The notes: generated by a model not told the origin, from the letters alone. Shown: positions 1 to 8,772, numbered from the stretch's first letter. The stretch is 64,000 nt of DNA from Marinovum sp048263515 (GCF_048263515.1 NZ_JBLXEC010000003.1:1-64000); one strand, 5' to 3'. Program-made: numbers and translations.

Positions 1-94
1 CCAAGCGTTTGGGTAGCCAAGATCGGGCAGGCGAGGCCCGGAGGTGTGGGGCACTCTGTGGGGCAGTTTTCGGCCAAAACACCTGCAAAAACGC

Positions 95-121
95 AAAAAA
101 CCCAGCTATGCTGGGTTTTTT
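95..121 (-). terminator. Intrinsic terminator after tRNA-Leu
   Basis: A perfect hairpin has arms AAAAAACCCAGC and GCTGGGTTTTTT around a TAT loop. Read on the minus strand it lies 11 bases past the tRNA 3' end and finishes in six T. It is symmetrical, so it could stop transcription from either side. Bases 1-94 show no gene. Confidence 0.85.
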
Positions 122-131
122 CGCTTGATTA

Positions 132-218
132 TGGTGCCCAGGAGAGGACTCGAACCTCCACGTCCATACGGACACTAGCACCTGAAGCTAGCGCGTCTAC
201 CATTCCGCCACCTGGGCA
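132..218 (-). tRNA. tRNA-Leu (anticodon CAG), CCA encoded
   Basis: On the minus strand the sequence starts TGCCCAGGTGGCGGAATGG and ends in CTGGGCA followed by CCA. The acceptor stem is seven perfect pairs (135-141 with 212-218). The anticodon loop reads TTCAGGT, giving anticodon CAG. The long variable arm (TGTCCGTATGGACG) and the GGTTCGAGTCC T arm are those of a class II leucine tRNA. It decodes CTG, the commonest leucine codon in GC-rich genomes. A promoter lies just upstream and a terminator just downstream, so it looks like a single-gene transcription unit. Confidence 0.97.
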
Positions 219-233
219 GGTGTCGTGAGGGGG

Positions 234-262
234 CGTTTAATATTGGCCGCGGAGAGTGTCAA
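234..262 (-). promoter_or_regulatory. Sigma70-type promoter of tRNA-Leu
   Basis: On the minus strand a perfect TTGACA (257-262) is followed by a 17-base spacer and TAAACG (234-239). Transcription would start near 227, about nine bases before the mature tRNA 5' end, which suits a tRNA promoter. Confidence 0.7.
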
Positions 263-306
263 CGCAGAATCTGCAAGAAATGCCAGGAAGGCGACAGCTT
301 ATCGTC

Positions 307-335
307 TTGTCACACCCTGGACCCGGTTATATTCC
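307..335 (+). promoter_or_regulatory. Candidate promoter of the NDUFA9-like gene
   Basis: TTGTCA at 307-312, a 17-base spacer and TATTCC at 330-335 match five of six and three of six sigma70 positions. The start would be near 342, leaving a leader of about 23 bases. GAGG at 356-359 sits five bases before the ATG. Confidence 0.5.
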
Positions 336-364
336 CTTTAGGCAAGGAAAAACGCGAGGCTCCG

Positions 365-1351
365 ATGTCCAGACTGGTCACGATCTACGGCGGCTCCGGC
401 TTTGTCGGTCGATATATTGCACGACACATGGCCAAAGAGGGCTGGCGGGTGCGCGTGGCCTGCCGGCGTCCGAACGAGGCCCATTTCGTGCGCACCTATG
501 GTGTGGTGGGCCAGGTCGAGCCGGTTCTGTGCAACATCCGCGATGACACCAGCGTGCGCCAGGTGATGCAGGGCGCCGAGGCGGTGATCAACTGCGTCGG
601 CACCTTCGACGCCACCGGCAAGAACAACTTCGACGCCGTTCAGGCCGAGGGTGCCGGCCGCGTGGCCCGCATCGCGGCGGAAAGCGGCGTGGCCCGGATG
701 GTGCATATCTCGGCGATCGGCGCAAATGCCGAGTCGGAGAGCGATTATCAGCGCACCAAGGCTGAGGGCGAGGCCAATGTCCTGGCGCATATGCCGGGCG
801 CGATGATCCTGCGGCCTTCGGTGATCTTTGGCCCAGAGGACAATTTCTTCAACCGGTTCGCCGGCATGTCCCGGATGGGGCCGATCCTGCCGGTGGTGGG
901 CGCCGACACGAAATTCCAGCCGGTCTATGTCGACGACGTGGCCATGGCCGCGGCGCTTGGCGCCACCGGCAAGGTTCCCGGCGGCGTCTATGAACTGGGC
1001 GGTCCCGATGTGGCCAGCTTCCGCGAGTTGATGCAGGAGATGCTGGCAGTGGTGCGCCGCCGCCGGCTGGTGCTGAACCTGCCGTTCTGGGCGGCCAACC
1101 TGATGGCGGGCGGCTTCGACCTCTTGTCGAAGCTGACGCTCGGGCTTTTCTCCAACGGCATCCTGACCCGAGACCAGGTGCGCTCGCTGCGCTCCGACAA
1201 CGTGGTGTCAGAGGGCGCGCGGGGCCTGTCCGACCTCGGCATTCGCCCCACTGCGACCGAGGCCGTGCTGCCGGACTACCTCTGGCGCTTCCGCCCGACC
1301 GGTCAATACGACGCGATCAAGGAATCCGCCGGGCGGCTCGACGCGAAGTAA
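365..1351 (+). CDS. Complex I NDUFA9-like NAD(P)-binding protein
   Basis: The 328-residue protein belongs to the atypical short-chain dehydrogenase group called 'complex I NDUFA9 subunit family' in alphaproteobacteria. Residues 9-15 form the Rossmann glycine motif GGSGFVG. Y128 and K132 make the YxxxK pair of the fold. The sequence fits NAD(P)H binding in a structural or assembly role for NADH dehydrogenase, or binding of a quinone or isoprenoid-type substrate; the exact role cannot be told from sequence. Relatives are of similar length, so it looks complete. GAGG five bases upstream supports the ATG at 365. It stands alone, with tRNA-Leu divergent upstream. Confidence 0.85.
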   Translation: MSRLVTIYGGSGFVGRYIARHMAKEGWRVRVACRRPNEAHFVRTYGVVGQVEPVLCNIRDDTSVRQVMQGAEAVINCVGTFDATGKNNFDAVQAEGAGRVARIAAESGVARMVHISAIGANAESESDYQRTKAEGEANVLAHMPGAMILRPSVIFGPEDNFFNRFAGMSRMGPILPVVGADTKFQPVYVDDVAMAAALGATGKVPGGVYELGGPDVASFRELMQEMLAVVRRRRLVLNLPFWAANLMAGGFDLLSKLTLGLFSNGILTRDQVRSLRSDNVVSEGARGLSDLGIRPTATEAVLPDYLWRFRPTGQYDAIKESAGRLDAK

Positions 1352-1513
1352 ACGGCGAATCATCTGCGGCACTGGTGTCCCGGTACCGCCGGGAGTTCAA
1401 GCAAAACGAGGCCTTGGTCAAGCTCTTTGGTACTATGATACCGCTTGTCGCGTGAATATTCCGGCAGCACGCCTCCTGTTCACATGAAAACTTGATCCAA
1501 ACTTTACGGGTTT

Positions 1514-1552
1514 GGTAAAATCGCAGGATACCGGTGGGGGCTGGTAAAATCG
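1514..1552 (+). repeat. Two direct copies of GGTAAAATCG before the PA14 gene
   Basis: GGTAAAATCG occurs at 1514-1523 and again at 1543-1552, 29 bases apart, on an AT-richer stretch between 1430 and 1555. They lie 83-121 bases upstream of the ATG at 1635. The spacing, close to three helical turns, is compatible with a regulator binding one face of the DNA. Nothing identifies the regulator. Confidence 0.4.
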
Positions 1553-1634
1553 ATCCTGCATGCCGGGCCGTCCGCAGGCTGCGGCGATGCCTTGGCCATG
1601 CACCTCGCCTTCCGCGATTTTGCGAGGTGCCCCA

Positions 1635-3203
1635 ATGCCGCATACTGTCAGCCAGTTCATCCTGGCCAATTCTCTCGTCAACCATAACGGTGGGCCACAG
1701 ACCAACGTGCCGGTCTGGACCGACTACATCGCCCAGGCCGCCGGCCACAGCTACGAGCTCAGCGGAAATTCGGGGTTCCTGTCGCAGTTCGCCGACGCCG
1801 AGACGCCCGGATCGGGCTGGGGCTTCGAAGGTGTGGCCCCGGCCTGGGACGCCGAGACCGAGCCCTTCGAGGCGGCGCAACTCGATGTCATCATGGTCGG
1901 CCCCGCCAACTTCATCCAGTGGCAGCCACCCGACGCCCCCTATGGCGACGGCAGTCGCTCGGCACTGACCGACATGCAGGCCATCGTCGCCGACATGACG
2001 ACGGCGCACCCAGGGGCCGAGATCCTGATCTATCAGGGCTGGGCCGACCTGGGGCTGTTTTCCGAGGATCTGTCCAGTGCCGAGGGAGTGATCGAGGCGT
2101 ATCACGCCTACAATCAGGGCGACTATCTTGACTGGTACGAAGACCTCGCCGCCCAGGTGATTGCCGCCGATCCCGATGCCGATGTGGCGGTGCTGCCCAC
2201 CGGCGCCATCCTGTCGGAACTGTTGCAGGATGGCGGCGTGCTGGCGGATCTGACCATCGAAGAGCTTTACGTCGATACCGCGCCGCATGGCACCGAGACG
2301 CTGTATTTCCTTGCCGGGATGATCAATTACTCGGCCATCTATGGCGAGGCGGTGCCGCCCGACATGGTGATCCCGCCAGAGATCGATCCCCGGATCGCCG
2401 AGCGGCTGACCGAGATCGACACGGTGATCTCGGTCGAACTGGAAGCGGCGGGCTTTGACATCGCCGATTTCGAGCCGCCGCCGGAGCCTGAGCCAGAACC
2501 CGAGCCGGAACCCGAGCCGGAACCAGAACCTGAGCCGGAGCCCGAACCCGAACCTGAACCGGAGCCGGAGCCCGAACCAGAGCCGGAGCCAGAACCTGAA
2601 CCGGAACCAGAGCCCACACCCCCACCGGCCCCCGGGGTCATCACCGCCGAATACCTCTCGGTCGCGCCGGATATCGCCTCGGTCACTGCCGCCGATTTCT
2701 CGGCCGCCGAGATGACCGAAACCGTCGAAAGCATCGGCTTTACCGAAAGCGACCCCGCCCCCTGGATCGGCGGGCCGGACGACAACTTTGCGGTGCGCTA
2801 CACCACCGAGCTTTTGATCGAGACCGGCGGCACCTACCGCTTCGAGATGTTTGCCGATGATGGCGCGGTGATCAGTCTCGACGGTCAGGTGATCCTCGAC
2901 AACGAGGCGCCGGGCTCGGAGTGGTTCCAGCAGGCCGAGGTGACGCTCGAACCGGGGGCACATGACTTCCAGGTGCTCTATCTCGACCGGACCGAGGACC
3001 AGATGCTCTACCTCCGCTGGGGCGGTCCCGACACCGGCGAGCAGATGCTGCCGATCACCGGCGCCCCCGACCCCGGCGAGACCGCCGCGCCCTCGCCAGA
3101 GGCGATGGCAGAGGCGCTTCTCGGGCTCGAGGCGGAGGGAGACACCAGCAGCCCGGATCCGCTTGAGGAGGAGGTCGGTGCCGACGACGCGCTGCTGCTC
3201 TGA
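1635..3203 (+). CDS. Pro-Glu repeat protein with C-terminal PA14 domain
   Basis: A protein of 522 residues read from ATG 1635, which has GAGGTG five bases upstream; an open frame extends to 1560 but lacks a ribosome site. Three parts are visible. The first 275 or so residues resemble an SGNH-like segment (NSLVNHN near the start). A linker of 22 Glu-Pro repeats follows (2476-2610). The last 190 residues form a PA14 domain (TGGTYRFEMFADDGAVISLD), a beta-barrel module usually linked to carbohydrate binding. There is no clear N-terminal signal peptide; the tail is acidic and ends ALLL, so type I secretion is possible but unproven. The enzymatic role of the N-terminal part is inference. Confidence 0.75.
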   Translation: MPHTVSQFILANSLVNHNGGPQTNVPVWTDYIAQAAGHSYELSGNSGFLSQFADAETPGSGWGFEGVAPAWDAETEPFEAAQLDVIMVGPANFIQWQPPDAPYGDGSRSALTDMQAIVADMTTAHPGAEILIYQGWADLGLFSEDLSSAEGVIEAYHAYNQGDYLDWYEDLAAQVIAADPDADVAVLPTGAILSELLQDGGVLADLTIEELYVDTAPHGTETLYFLAGMINYSAIYGEAVPPDMVIPPEIDPRIAERLTEIDTVISVELEAAGFDIADFEPPPEPEPEPEPEPEPEPEPEPEPEPEPEPEPEPEPEPEPEPEPEPEPTPPPAPGVITAEYLSVAPDIASVTAADFSAAEMTETVESIGFTESDPAPWIGGPDDNFAVRYTTELLIETGGTYRFEMFADDGAVISLDGQVILDNEAPGSEWFQQAEVTLEPGAHDFQVLYLDRTEDQMLYLRWGGPDTGEQMLPITGAPDPGETAAPSPEAMAEALLGLEAEGDTSSPDPLEEEVGADDALLL

Positions 3204-3226
3204 CCAACAACCTGCGCGCTGCCCCC

Positions 3227-3255
3227 TTGCGTCAGAGGCCGGCAGCGCGTATATG
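3227..3255 (+). promoter_or_regulatory. Candidate promoter of the rimP-nusA-infB operon
   Basis: TTGCGT (3227-3232), a 17-base spacer and TATATG (3250-3255) lie just after the preceding stop codon. The predicted start near 3262 gives a leader of about 105 bases that contains a terminator-like hairpin before rimP. The match to consensus is partial. Confidence 0.4.
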
Positions 3256-3308
3256 CCGATCCAACAGCGGCGCGTCGGGCCACACCCGAAGCTCCACCGG
3301 AAAGTTCG

Positions 3309-3331
3309 ACGGGCCGCGCGCCCGTTTTTTT
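3309..3331 (+). terminator. Terminator or attenuator just ahead of rimP
   Basis: ACGGGC and GCCCGT pair around CGCGC and are followed by a run of seven T (3325-3331). The hairpin lies 106 bases past the PA14 gene stop and only 37 bases before the rimP ATG. It may end the upstream transcript, or attenuate the rimP operon if the promoter at 3227-3255 is used. Confidence 0.65.
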
Positions 3332-3367
3332 GTGCCCGCTCGCCGGGCCGAACCCGCAGGAAGCCGC

Positions 3368-3982
3368 ATGAGTGATATTCTGTCGAATACCCTGATCGCC
3401 AAAGCCGCGATCGACCGCCGCCTGGCCGAGATTATCGGCCCGGTGATTGAAGATATGGGCTTTGAACTGGTCCGCATTCGGCTGATGAGCGGCAAGAGCC
3501 AGACGCTGCAGATCATGGCCGAACGCCCCACCGGCGGCATCGAGGTCGACGAATGTGCGGCGATTTCCAATGCGGTCAGCGCCACGCTCGACGTCGAGGA
3601 CCCGATTCTCGACGCCTATACGCTCGAGGTCTCCAGCCCCGGCATCGACCGGCCGCTGACCCGGCTCAAGGATTTCGAGACATTCGAGGGATATGAGGCC
3701 AAGATCGAGACCACCGAGCTGATCGACGGCCGCCGCCGCTTCAAGGGCGTGCTGGCCGGTGTCGAGGGAAACGAGGTGCTGATCAACGTCGACGGCTCCT
3801 CAGAGGGCGAAGAGACGGTGACCCTGGGCCTGGACTTTGACTGGCTGAGCGATGCCAAGCTGGTCATGACGGACGAGCTGATCCGCGAGATGCTGCGCCA
3901 GCGCAAGGCAGCGGACGTGGACGAAACCAAGTTTGACGAGATCGAGACCGAAGAAGCGGCGTCTCAAGAGGAGAAAGAATAA
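3368..3982 (+). CDS. rimP: Ribosome maturation factor RimP
   Basis: RimP (204 residues) assists maturation of the 30S ribosomal subunit in the cytoplasm. The family signature is the stretch with EVSSPGIDRPL near residue 97, with an alpha/beta N-terminal domain and an Sm-like C-terminal domain. The tail is unusually acidic. ATG 3368 is chosen because AGGAAG lies just upstream and the first residues match the family; the open frame extends further but would add unrelated sequence. Its stop overlaps the nusA start by one base (TAATG), so the two are translationally coupled in the conserved rimP-nusA-ylxR-infB operon. Confidence 0.96.
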   Translation: MSDILSNTLIAKAAIDRRLAEIIGPVIEDMGFELVRIRLMSGKSQTLQIMAERPTGGIEVDECAAISNAVSATLDVEDPILDAYTLEVSSPGIDRPLTRLKDFETFEGYEAKIETTELIDGRRRFKGVLAGVEGNEVLINVDGSSEGEETVTLGLDFDWLSDAKLVMTDELIREMLRQRKAADVDETKFDEIETEEAASQEEKE

Positions 3983-5631
3983 TGGCAATCACCTCAGCCA
4001 ACCAGCTTGAGCTTTTGCAGACCGCCGAGGCGGTGGCACGCGAGAAGATGATCGACCCCGGCCTCGTCGTCGAGGCGATGGAAGAGAGCCTCGCCCGTGC
4101 CGCCAAGTCGCGCTACGGCTCCGAAATGGACATCCGGGTTTCGATCGACCGCCGCACCGGCCGGGCGACATTCACCCGCGTGCGCACCGTGGTCGAGGAT
4201 GAAGAGCTCGAGAACTACCAGGCCGAGATGACCGTCGAACAGGCCAAGCAGTACATGGCCGATCCCAAGGTCGGCGACACCTATGTCGAGGAAGTGCCGC
4301 CGGTGGAAATGGGCCGGATCGCGGCGCAATCGGCCAAGCAGGTGATCCTGCAGAAGGTCCGCGAAGCCGAGCGTGACCGCCAGTACGAGGAGTTCAAGGA
4401 CCGCGCTGGCACCATCATCAACGGCCAGGTCAAGCGCGAAGAATACGGCAACGTCATCGTCGACGTGGGCCGTGGCGAAGCCATCCTGCGCCGCAACGAG
4501 AAGATCGGCCGCGAGAGCTATCGCCCGAACGACCGTATCCGCTGCTACATCAAGGACGTGCGCCGCGAAGCCCGTGGCCCGCAGATCTTCCTGTCGCGCA
4601 CCGCGCCCGAGTTCATGGCCGAGCTGTTCAAGATGGAAGTGCCCGAGATCTACGACGGCATCATCGAGATCAAGGCCGTCGCCCGCGATCCCGGGTCGCG
4701 CGCCAAGATCGCCGTCATTTCCTATGACGGCTCGATCGACCCCGTCGGCGCCTGCGTCGGTATGCGTGGTTCGCGCGTCCAGGCCGTGGTCAACGAGCTT
4801 CAGGGCGAAAAGATCGACATCATCCCGTGGAACGAGGACCAGCCCACCTTCCTGGTGAACGCGCTGCAGCCCGCCGAGGTCACCAAGGTGGTTCTCGACG
4901 AGGAAGCCGAGCGCATCGAGGTGGTGGTGCCGGAAGAGCAGCTCTCGCTCGCCATCGGCCGTCGCGGTCAGAACGTGCGTCTGGCCTCACAGCTCACCGG
5001 TCTCGACATCGACATCATGACCGAGGCCGAGGAATCGGCGCGTCGTCAGAAGGAATTCGAAGAGCGCACGCAGCTGTTCATGGACACGCTCGACCTCGAC
5101 GAATTCTTCGCCCAGCTGCTGGTCTCGGAAGGCTTCACCAACCTCGAAGAGGTGGCCTATGTCGAGCAGGACGAACTGCTGGTGATCGATGGTGTCGACG
5201 AAGGCACCGCCGAAGAGCTGCAGACCCGCGCCCGCGAATATCTCGAGGAACAGGCCCGCAAGGCGCTGGCCAGTGCCCGCGAACTGGGTGCCGAGGACAG
5301 CCTTATTGACTTTGACGGTCTGACACCCCAAATGATCGAAGTTCTGGCCAAGGACGGTATCAAGACTCTCGAAGACTTCGCCACCTGCGCCGATTGGGAG
5401 CTGGCCGGCGGATGGACCACGGCCAATGGCGAGCGCATCAAGGATGACGGCCTGCTCGAGCCTTTCGACGTCTCGCTCGAGGAAGCCCAGGCGCTGGTGA
5501 TGACCGCACGGGTCGAGCTGGGCTGGGTGGATCCGGCGGATCTCGAAACCGCGGAAGACGACAGCGCAGAAGAAGACGAAGACGCCACCGCCGATGAGGA
5601 CGCGCAAGCGCCCGAAGAGGCACGGGACTGA
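3982..5631 (+). CDS. nusA: Transcription termination/antitermination factor NusA
   Basis: NusA (549 residues) binds RNA polymerase and nascent RNA and controls pausing, termination and antitermination. The N-terminal polymerase-binding domain is followed by an S1 domain (about 135-205), KH1 with VGMRGSRV near residue 258 and KH2 with AIGRRGQNVRLASQ near residue 320. The C-terminal third carries the acidic helical repeats typical of proteobacterial NusA and ends in a Glu/Asp/Ala-rich tail. Length and domain order are normal. It overlaps rimP by one base and is followed after 20 bases by ylxR. Confidence 0.98.
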   Translation: MAITSANQLELLQTAEAVAREKMIDPGLVVEAMEESLARAAKSRYGSEMDIRVSIDRRTGRATFTRVRTVVEDEELENYQAEMTVEQAKQYMADPKVGDTYVEEVPPVEMGRIAAQSAKQVILQKVREAERDRQYEEFKDRAGTIINGQVKREEYGNVIVDVGRGEAILRRNEKIGRESYRPNDRIRCYIKDVRREARGPQIFLSRTAPEFMAELFKMEVPEIYDGIIEIKAVARDPGSRAKIAVISYDGSIDPVGACVGMRGSRVQAVVNELQGEKIDIIPWNEDQPTFLVNALQPAEVTKVVLDEEAERIEVVVPEEQLSLAIGRRGQNVRLASQLTGLDIDIMTEAEESARRQKEFEERTQLFMDTLDLDEFFAQLLVSEGFTNLEEVAYVEQDELLVIDGVDEGTAEELQTRAREYLEEQARKALASARELGAEDSLIDFDGLTPQMIEVLAKDGIKTLEDFATCADWELAGGWTTANGERIKDDGLLEPFDVSLEEAQALVMTARVELGWVDPADLETAEDDSAEEDEDATADEDAQAPEEARD

Positions 5632-5651
5632 ACGGTCGCGGAGGCGAAACG

Positions 5652-6281
5652 ATGACACGCGGCGGAAAAGACAAGGACCGGGACGACACCGGGCCCGAGC
5701 GTAAATGCATCGCCACCGGCGAGGTCTTGCCGGTGTCGCGGATGATCCGCTTCGTCGTCGGCCCCGAGGGCCAGGCGGTGCCGGATATCCTGGGCAAGCT
5801 GCCCGGGCGCGGCATCTGGGTGTCGTCGGACCGGGCCGCCCTGGAAAAGGCGGTATCGAAAAAGCTGTTCGCGCGCAGCGCGAAACAGCCGGTCACCGTC
5901 CCCGACGGGCTGGTGGCCGAGGTTGAAAGACAGATCGCGCGCCGCGTGGTCGATCTGATTTCGCTCGCCCGCAAGGGCGGGCGCGCGGTCGCCGGGTATG
6001 AAAAGGTCAAGGACTGGCTTCAGAAAGAAGAGGCTCGCGTCCTGATCCAGGCCAGCGACGGCTCCGAAAGGGGCAAGACCAAGCTGAGCACCCCCTACGG
6101 GGGCAAGTTCATCGGCTGGCTGACCGCAGACGAGTTAGGATTGGCATTCGGCCGACAAACTGTGATACATGGCGCGCTGGCGTCTGGTGGACTCACGGAA
6201 CGTGTAGTAGAGGAAGCCGCAAGATTGAAAAATCTACGCGCGCAAGACGACGGTGGCAACGGTCACCGGAAAGGAAAATAG
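5652..6281 (+). CDS. YlxR domain (DUF448) RNA-binding protein fused to an L7Ae-like domain
   Basis: A 209-residue nucleic-acid-binding protein of the nusA-infB operon. The first 90 residues form a YlxR domain (RKCIATGE, FVVGPEG, LPGRGIWV). Residues 95-185 resemble the L7Ae/L30e fold (DLISLARKGGRAVAGYEKVK), which binds kink-turn RNA. This fusion is the usual alphaproteobacterial form. The C-terminus is basic (GNGHRKGK). The start at 5652 follows GGAGG. It ends four bases before the probable infB start, so the two are coupled. Exact function is not established; YlxR homologues have been linked to RNA metabolism and transcription. Confidence 0.92.
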   Translation: MTRGGKDKDRDDTGPERKCIATGEVLPVSRMIRFVVGPEGQAVPDILGKLPGRGIWVSSDRAALEKAVSKKLFARSAKQPVTVPDGLVAEVERQIARRVVDLISLARKGGRAVAGYEKVKDWLQKEEARVLIQASDGSERGKTKLSTPYGGKFIGWLTADELGLAFGRQTVIHGALASGGLTERVVEEAARLKNLRAQDDGGNGHRKGK

Positions 6282-6285
6282 AGCT

Positions 6286-8772
6286 TTGAGCGATAATGAC
6301 GGCAAAAAGACCCTTGGTTTACGTGGCGGCTCCCGTCCGGGCAATGTGAAGCAGAGCTTCAGCCATGGGCGGACAAAGAACGTCGTGGTTGAAACCAAAC
6401 GCAAGCGCGTGGTCGTGCCCAAGCCGGGCGGGGCCAAACCCGGCTCTGGCGGGGCTGGCGGGGGCGTGGGTGGTGCCGGCAAACGGCCCGCCGGGATCAC
6501 TGATGCCGAGATGGAGCGCCGTCTGAAGGCGGTCCAGGCTGCCAAGGCGCGCGAAGTCGAAGAGGCCGCGGCCCGCAAGGCGGACGAGGAGGCGCGCGCC
6601 GAAGAGCGCGAGCGCCGCCGCGCCGAGATGGAGGCCAAGGAGCGCGAACAGCGCGAGGCCGAAGAGAAAGCCAAGGCAAAGGCCGAGGAAGAAGAGCGCA
6701 AGCGCCAGGCCGCCGAGACCAAGGCCAAGGCCGCCGCAGCCAAGGCCGCGGCCCCCGACGAGGGCCAGCCCGACGCGCAGCGCGGTGGCGGGTCCAAGCA
6801 GGCCCCGGCCAAGAAGCCCGAGCGCGAGCAGGACCGTCAGAACAAGGGCAAGGGTGCCCGCGATGGCGGCCGTCGCTCCGGCAAGCTGACCGTGAACCAG
6901 GCGCTCACCGGTGGCGAAGGCGGGCGTCAGCGCTCGATGGCCGCGATGAAGCGCAAGCAGGAACGTGCCCGGCAGAAAGCCATGGGCGGCCCGGTCGAGC
7001 GCGAGAAGGTTGTCCGCGAGGTCAAGCTGCCCGAGGCGATCGTTGTCTCCGAGCTGGCCAACCGCATGGCGGAACGCGTGGCGGACGTGGTCAAATCGCT
7101 CATGAACATGGGCATGATGGTCACCCAGAACCAGACGATCGACGCCGATACCGCCGAGCTGATCATCGAAGAGTTCGGTCACAAGGTGCAGCGGGTCTCC
7201 GATGCCGATGTCGAAGACGTCATCAAGGAGGTCGAGGACAAGGAAGAGGATCTCCAGTCCCGTCCCCCGGTCATCACCATCATGGGCCACGTCGACCACG
7301 GCAAGACCTCGCTGCTCGACGCGATCCGCAACACCAAGGTCGTCTCCGGCGAAGCCGGCGGCATCACCCAGCACATCGGCGCCTATCAGGTGGAAACCGA
7401 CACCGGTGCCATCCTGTCGTTCCTCGACACGCCGGGCCACGCCGCCTTTACCTCGATGCGGTCGCGCGGGGCCCAGGTGACGGATATCGTCGTGCTCGTG
7501 GTGGCTGCCGATGACGCGGTCATGCCGCAGACCATCGAGGCGATTGCCCACGCGAAAGCGGCTAAGGTGCCGATGATCGTGGCGATCAACAAGTGCGACA
7601 AGCCTGCCGCAAACCCCGACAAGGTGCGGACCGACCTGCTTCAGCACGAAGTCATCGTCGAGAAGCTCTCGGGTGACGTGCAGGACATCGAAGTGTCGGC
7701 CATCACCGGTCAGGGCCTCGACGAGCTGCTCGAAGCCATCGCGCTTCAGGCCGAGATTCTCGAGCTCAAGGCCAACCCGAACCGTGCCGCGCATGGTGCG
7801 GTGATCGAAGCCCAGCTCGACGTCGGCCGCGGCCCCGTCGCCACCGTTCTGGTGCAGAACGGCACGCTGAAACAGGGCGATATCTTCGTCGTGGGCGAGC
7901 AGTGGGGCAAGGTGCGGGCGCTGATCTCGGACACCGGTGAACGGGTCGAAGAGGCCGGTCCGTCGGTGCCTGTCGAGGTGCTGGGTCTGAACGGCACACC
8001 GGAAGCGGGTGACGTGCTCAACGTGGTCGACACCGAAGCGCAGGCGCGCGAGATCGCGGAATACCGAGAGCAGGCCGCCAAGGACAAGCGGGCCGCGGCC
8101 GGTGCGGCGACCACGCTCGATCAGCTTCTGGCGAAAGCCAAGGAAGACGAGAACGTGGCCGAGCTGCCGATCCTGGTCAAGGCCGACGTGCAGGGCTCCG
8201 CCGAGGCCATCGTCCAGGCGATGGAGAAGATCGGCAACGACGAGGTGCGCGTGCGCGTGCTGCACTATGGTGTGGGCGCGATCACCGAGACCGACGTGGG
8301 CCTGGCAGAGGCGTCCAACGCGCCGATCCTCGGCTTCAACGTCCGGGCCAATGCCTCGGCGCGGAACTCGGCCAACCAGAAGGGCGTGGAAATCCGCTAC
8401 TACAGCGTGATCTACGACCTGGTCGACGACGTCAAAGCCGCCGCTTCGGGCCTGCTGTCGGCAGAGGTTCGCGAGAACTTCATCGGCTATGCCCAGATCA
8501 AGGAGGTCTTCAAGGTCTCCAACGTCGGCAAGGTCGCCGGCTGTCTGGTGACCGAAGGGGTGGCGCGCCGCTCCGCCGGTGTCCGCCTGCTGCGCGACGA
8601 CGTGGTGATCCACGAAGGCACGCTGAAGACGCTCAAGCGCTTCAAGGACGAGGTTGCCGAAGTGCAATCCGGCCAGGAATGCGGCATGGCCTTCGAGAAC
8701 TACGACGATGTCCGCCCCGGCGACGTCATCGAGATCTTCGAGCGCACGGAAGTCGAACGCAAGCTCGACTGA
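6286..8772 (+). CDS. infB: Translation initiation factor IF-2
   Basis: IF-2 (828 residues from TTG 6286) is the GTPase that places initiator fMet-tRNA on the 30S subunit. G1 is GHVDHGKT near residue 334, G3 is DTPGH and G4 is NKCD. The N-terminal third is a long charged Lys/Arg/Glu/Ala coiled-coil linker, as in other alphaproteobacteria. I prefer TTG 6286 over ATG 6253: AAGGAAA lies eight bases before it, the protein then begins MSDNDGKKTLGLRGG like relatives, and the ATG lies inside ylxR. A strong terminator follows 25 bases after the stop, closing the operon. Confidence 0.96.
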   Translation: MSDNDGKKTLGLRGGSRPGNVKQSFSHGRTKNVVVETKRKRVVVPKPGGAKPGSGGAGGGVGGAGKRPAGITDAEMERRLKAVQAAKAREVEEAAARKADEEARAEERERRRAEMEAKEREQREAEEKAKAKAEEEERKRQAAETKAKAAAAKAAAPDEGQPDAQRGGGSKQAPAKKPEREQDRQNKGKGARDGGRRSGKLTVNQALTGGEGGRQRSMAAMKRKQERARQKAMGGPVEREKVVREVKLPEAIVVSELANRMAERVADVVKSLMNMGMMVTQNQTIDADTAELIIEEFGHKVQRVSDADVEDVIKEVEDKEEDLQSRPPVITIMGHVDHGKTSLLDAIRNTKVVSGEAGGITQHIGAYQVETDTGAILSFLDTPGHAAFTSMRSRGAQVTDIVVLVVAADDAVMPQTIEAIAHAKAAKVPMIVAINKCDKPAANPDKVRTDLLQHEVIVEKLSGDVQDIEVSAITGQGLDELLEAIALQAEILELKANPNRAAHGAVIEAQLDVGRGPVATVLVQNGTLKQGDIFVVGEQWGKVRALISDTGERVEEAGPSVPVEVLGLNGTPEAGDVLNVVDTEAQAREIAEYREQAAKDKRAAAGAATTLDQLLAKAKEDENVAELPILVKADVQGSAEAIVQAMEKIGNDEVRVRVLHYGVGAITETDVGLAEASNAPILGFNVRANASARNSANQKGVEIRYYSVIYDLVDDVKAAASGLLSAEVRENFIGYAQIKEVFKVSNVGKVAGCLVTEGVARRSAGVRLLRDDVVIHEGTLKTLKRFKDEVAEVQSGQECGMAFENYDDVRPGDVIEIFERTEVERKLD

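Noticed and set aside
46..228. Sixty-codon frame over the terminator and tRNA-Leu
   Set aside because: It runs antisense through a functional tRNA and its terminator and has no ribosome site.
1317..2963. Long minus-strand open frame rich in Phe/Gly/Leu/Arg repeats
   Set aside because: It is the antisense of the Glu-Pro repeat and PA14 domain; the plus-strand protein has a recognisable domain and a ribosome site.
6319..8667. Minus-strand open frame of 782 codons
   Set aside because: Antisense of infB, whose GTPase motifs are clear.
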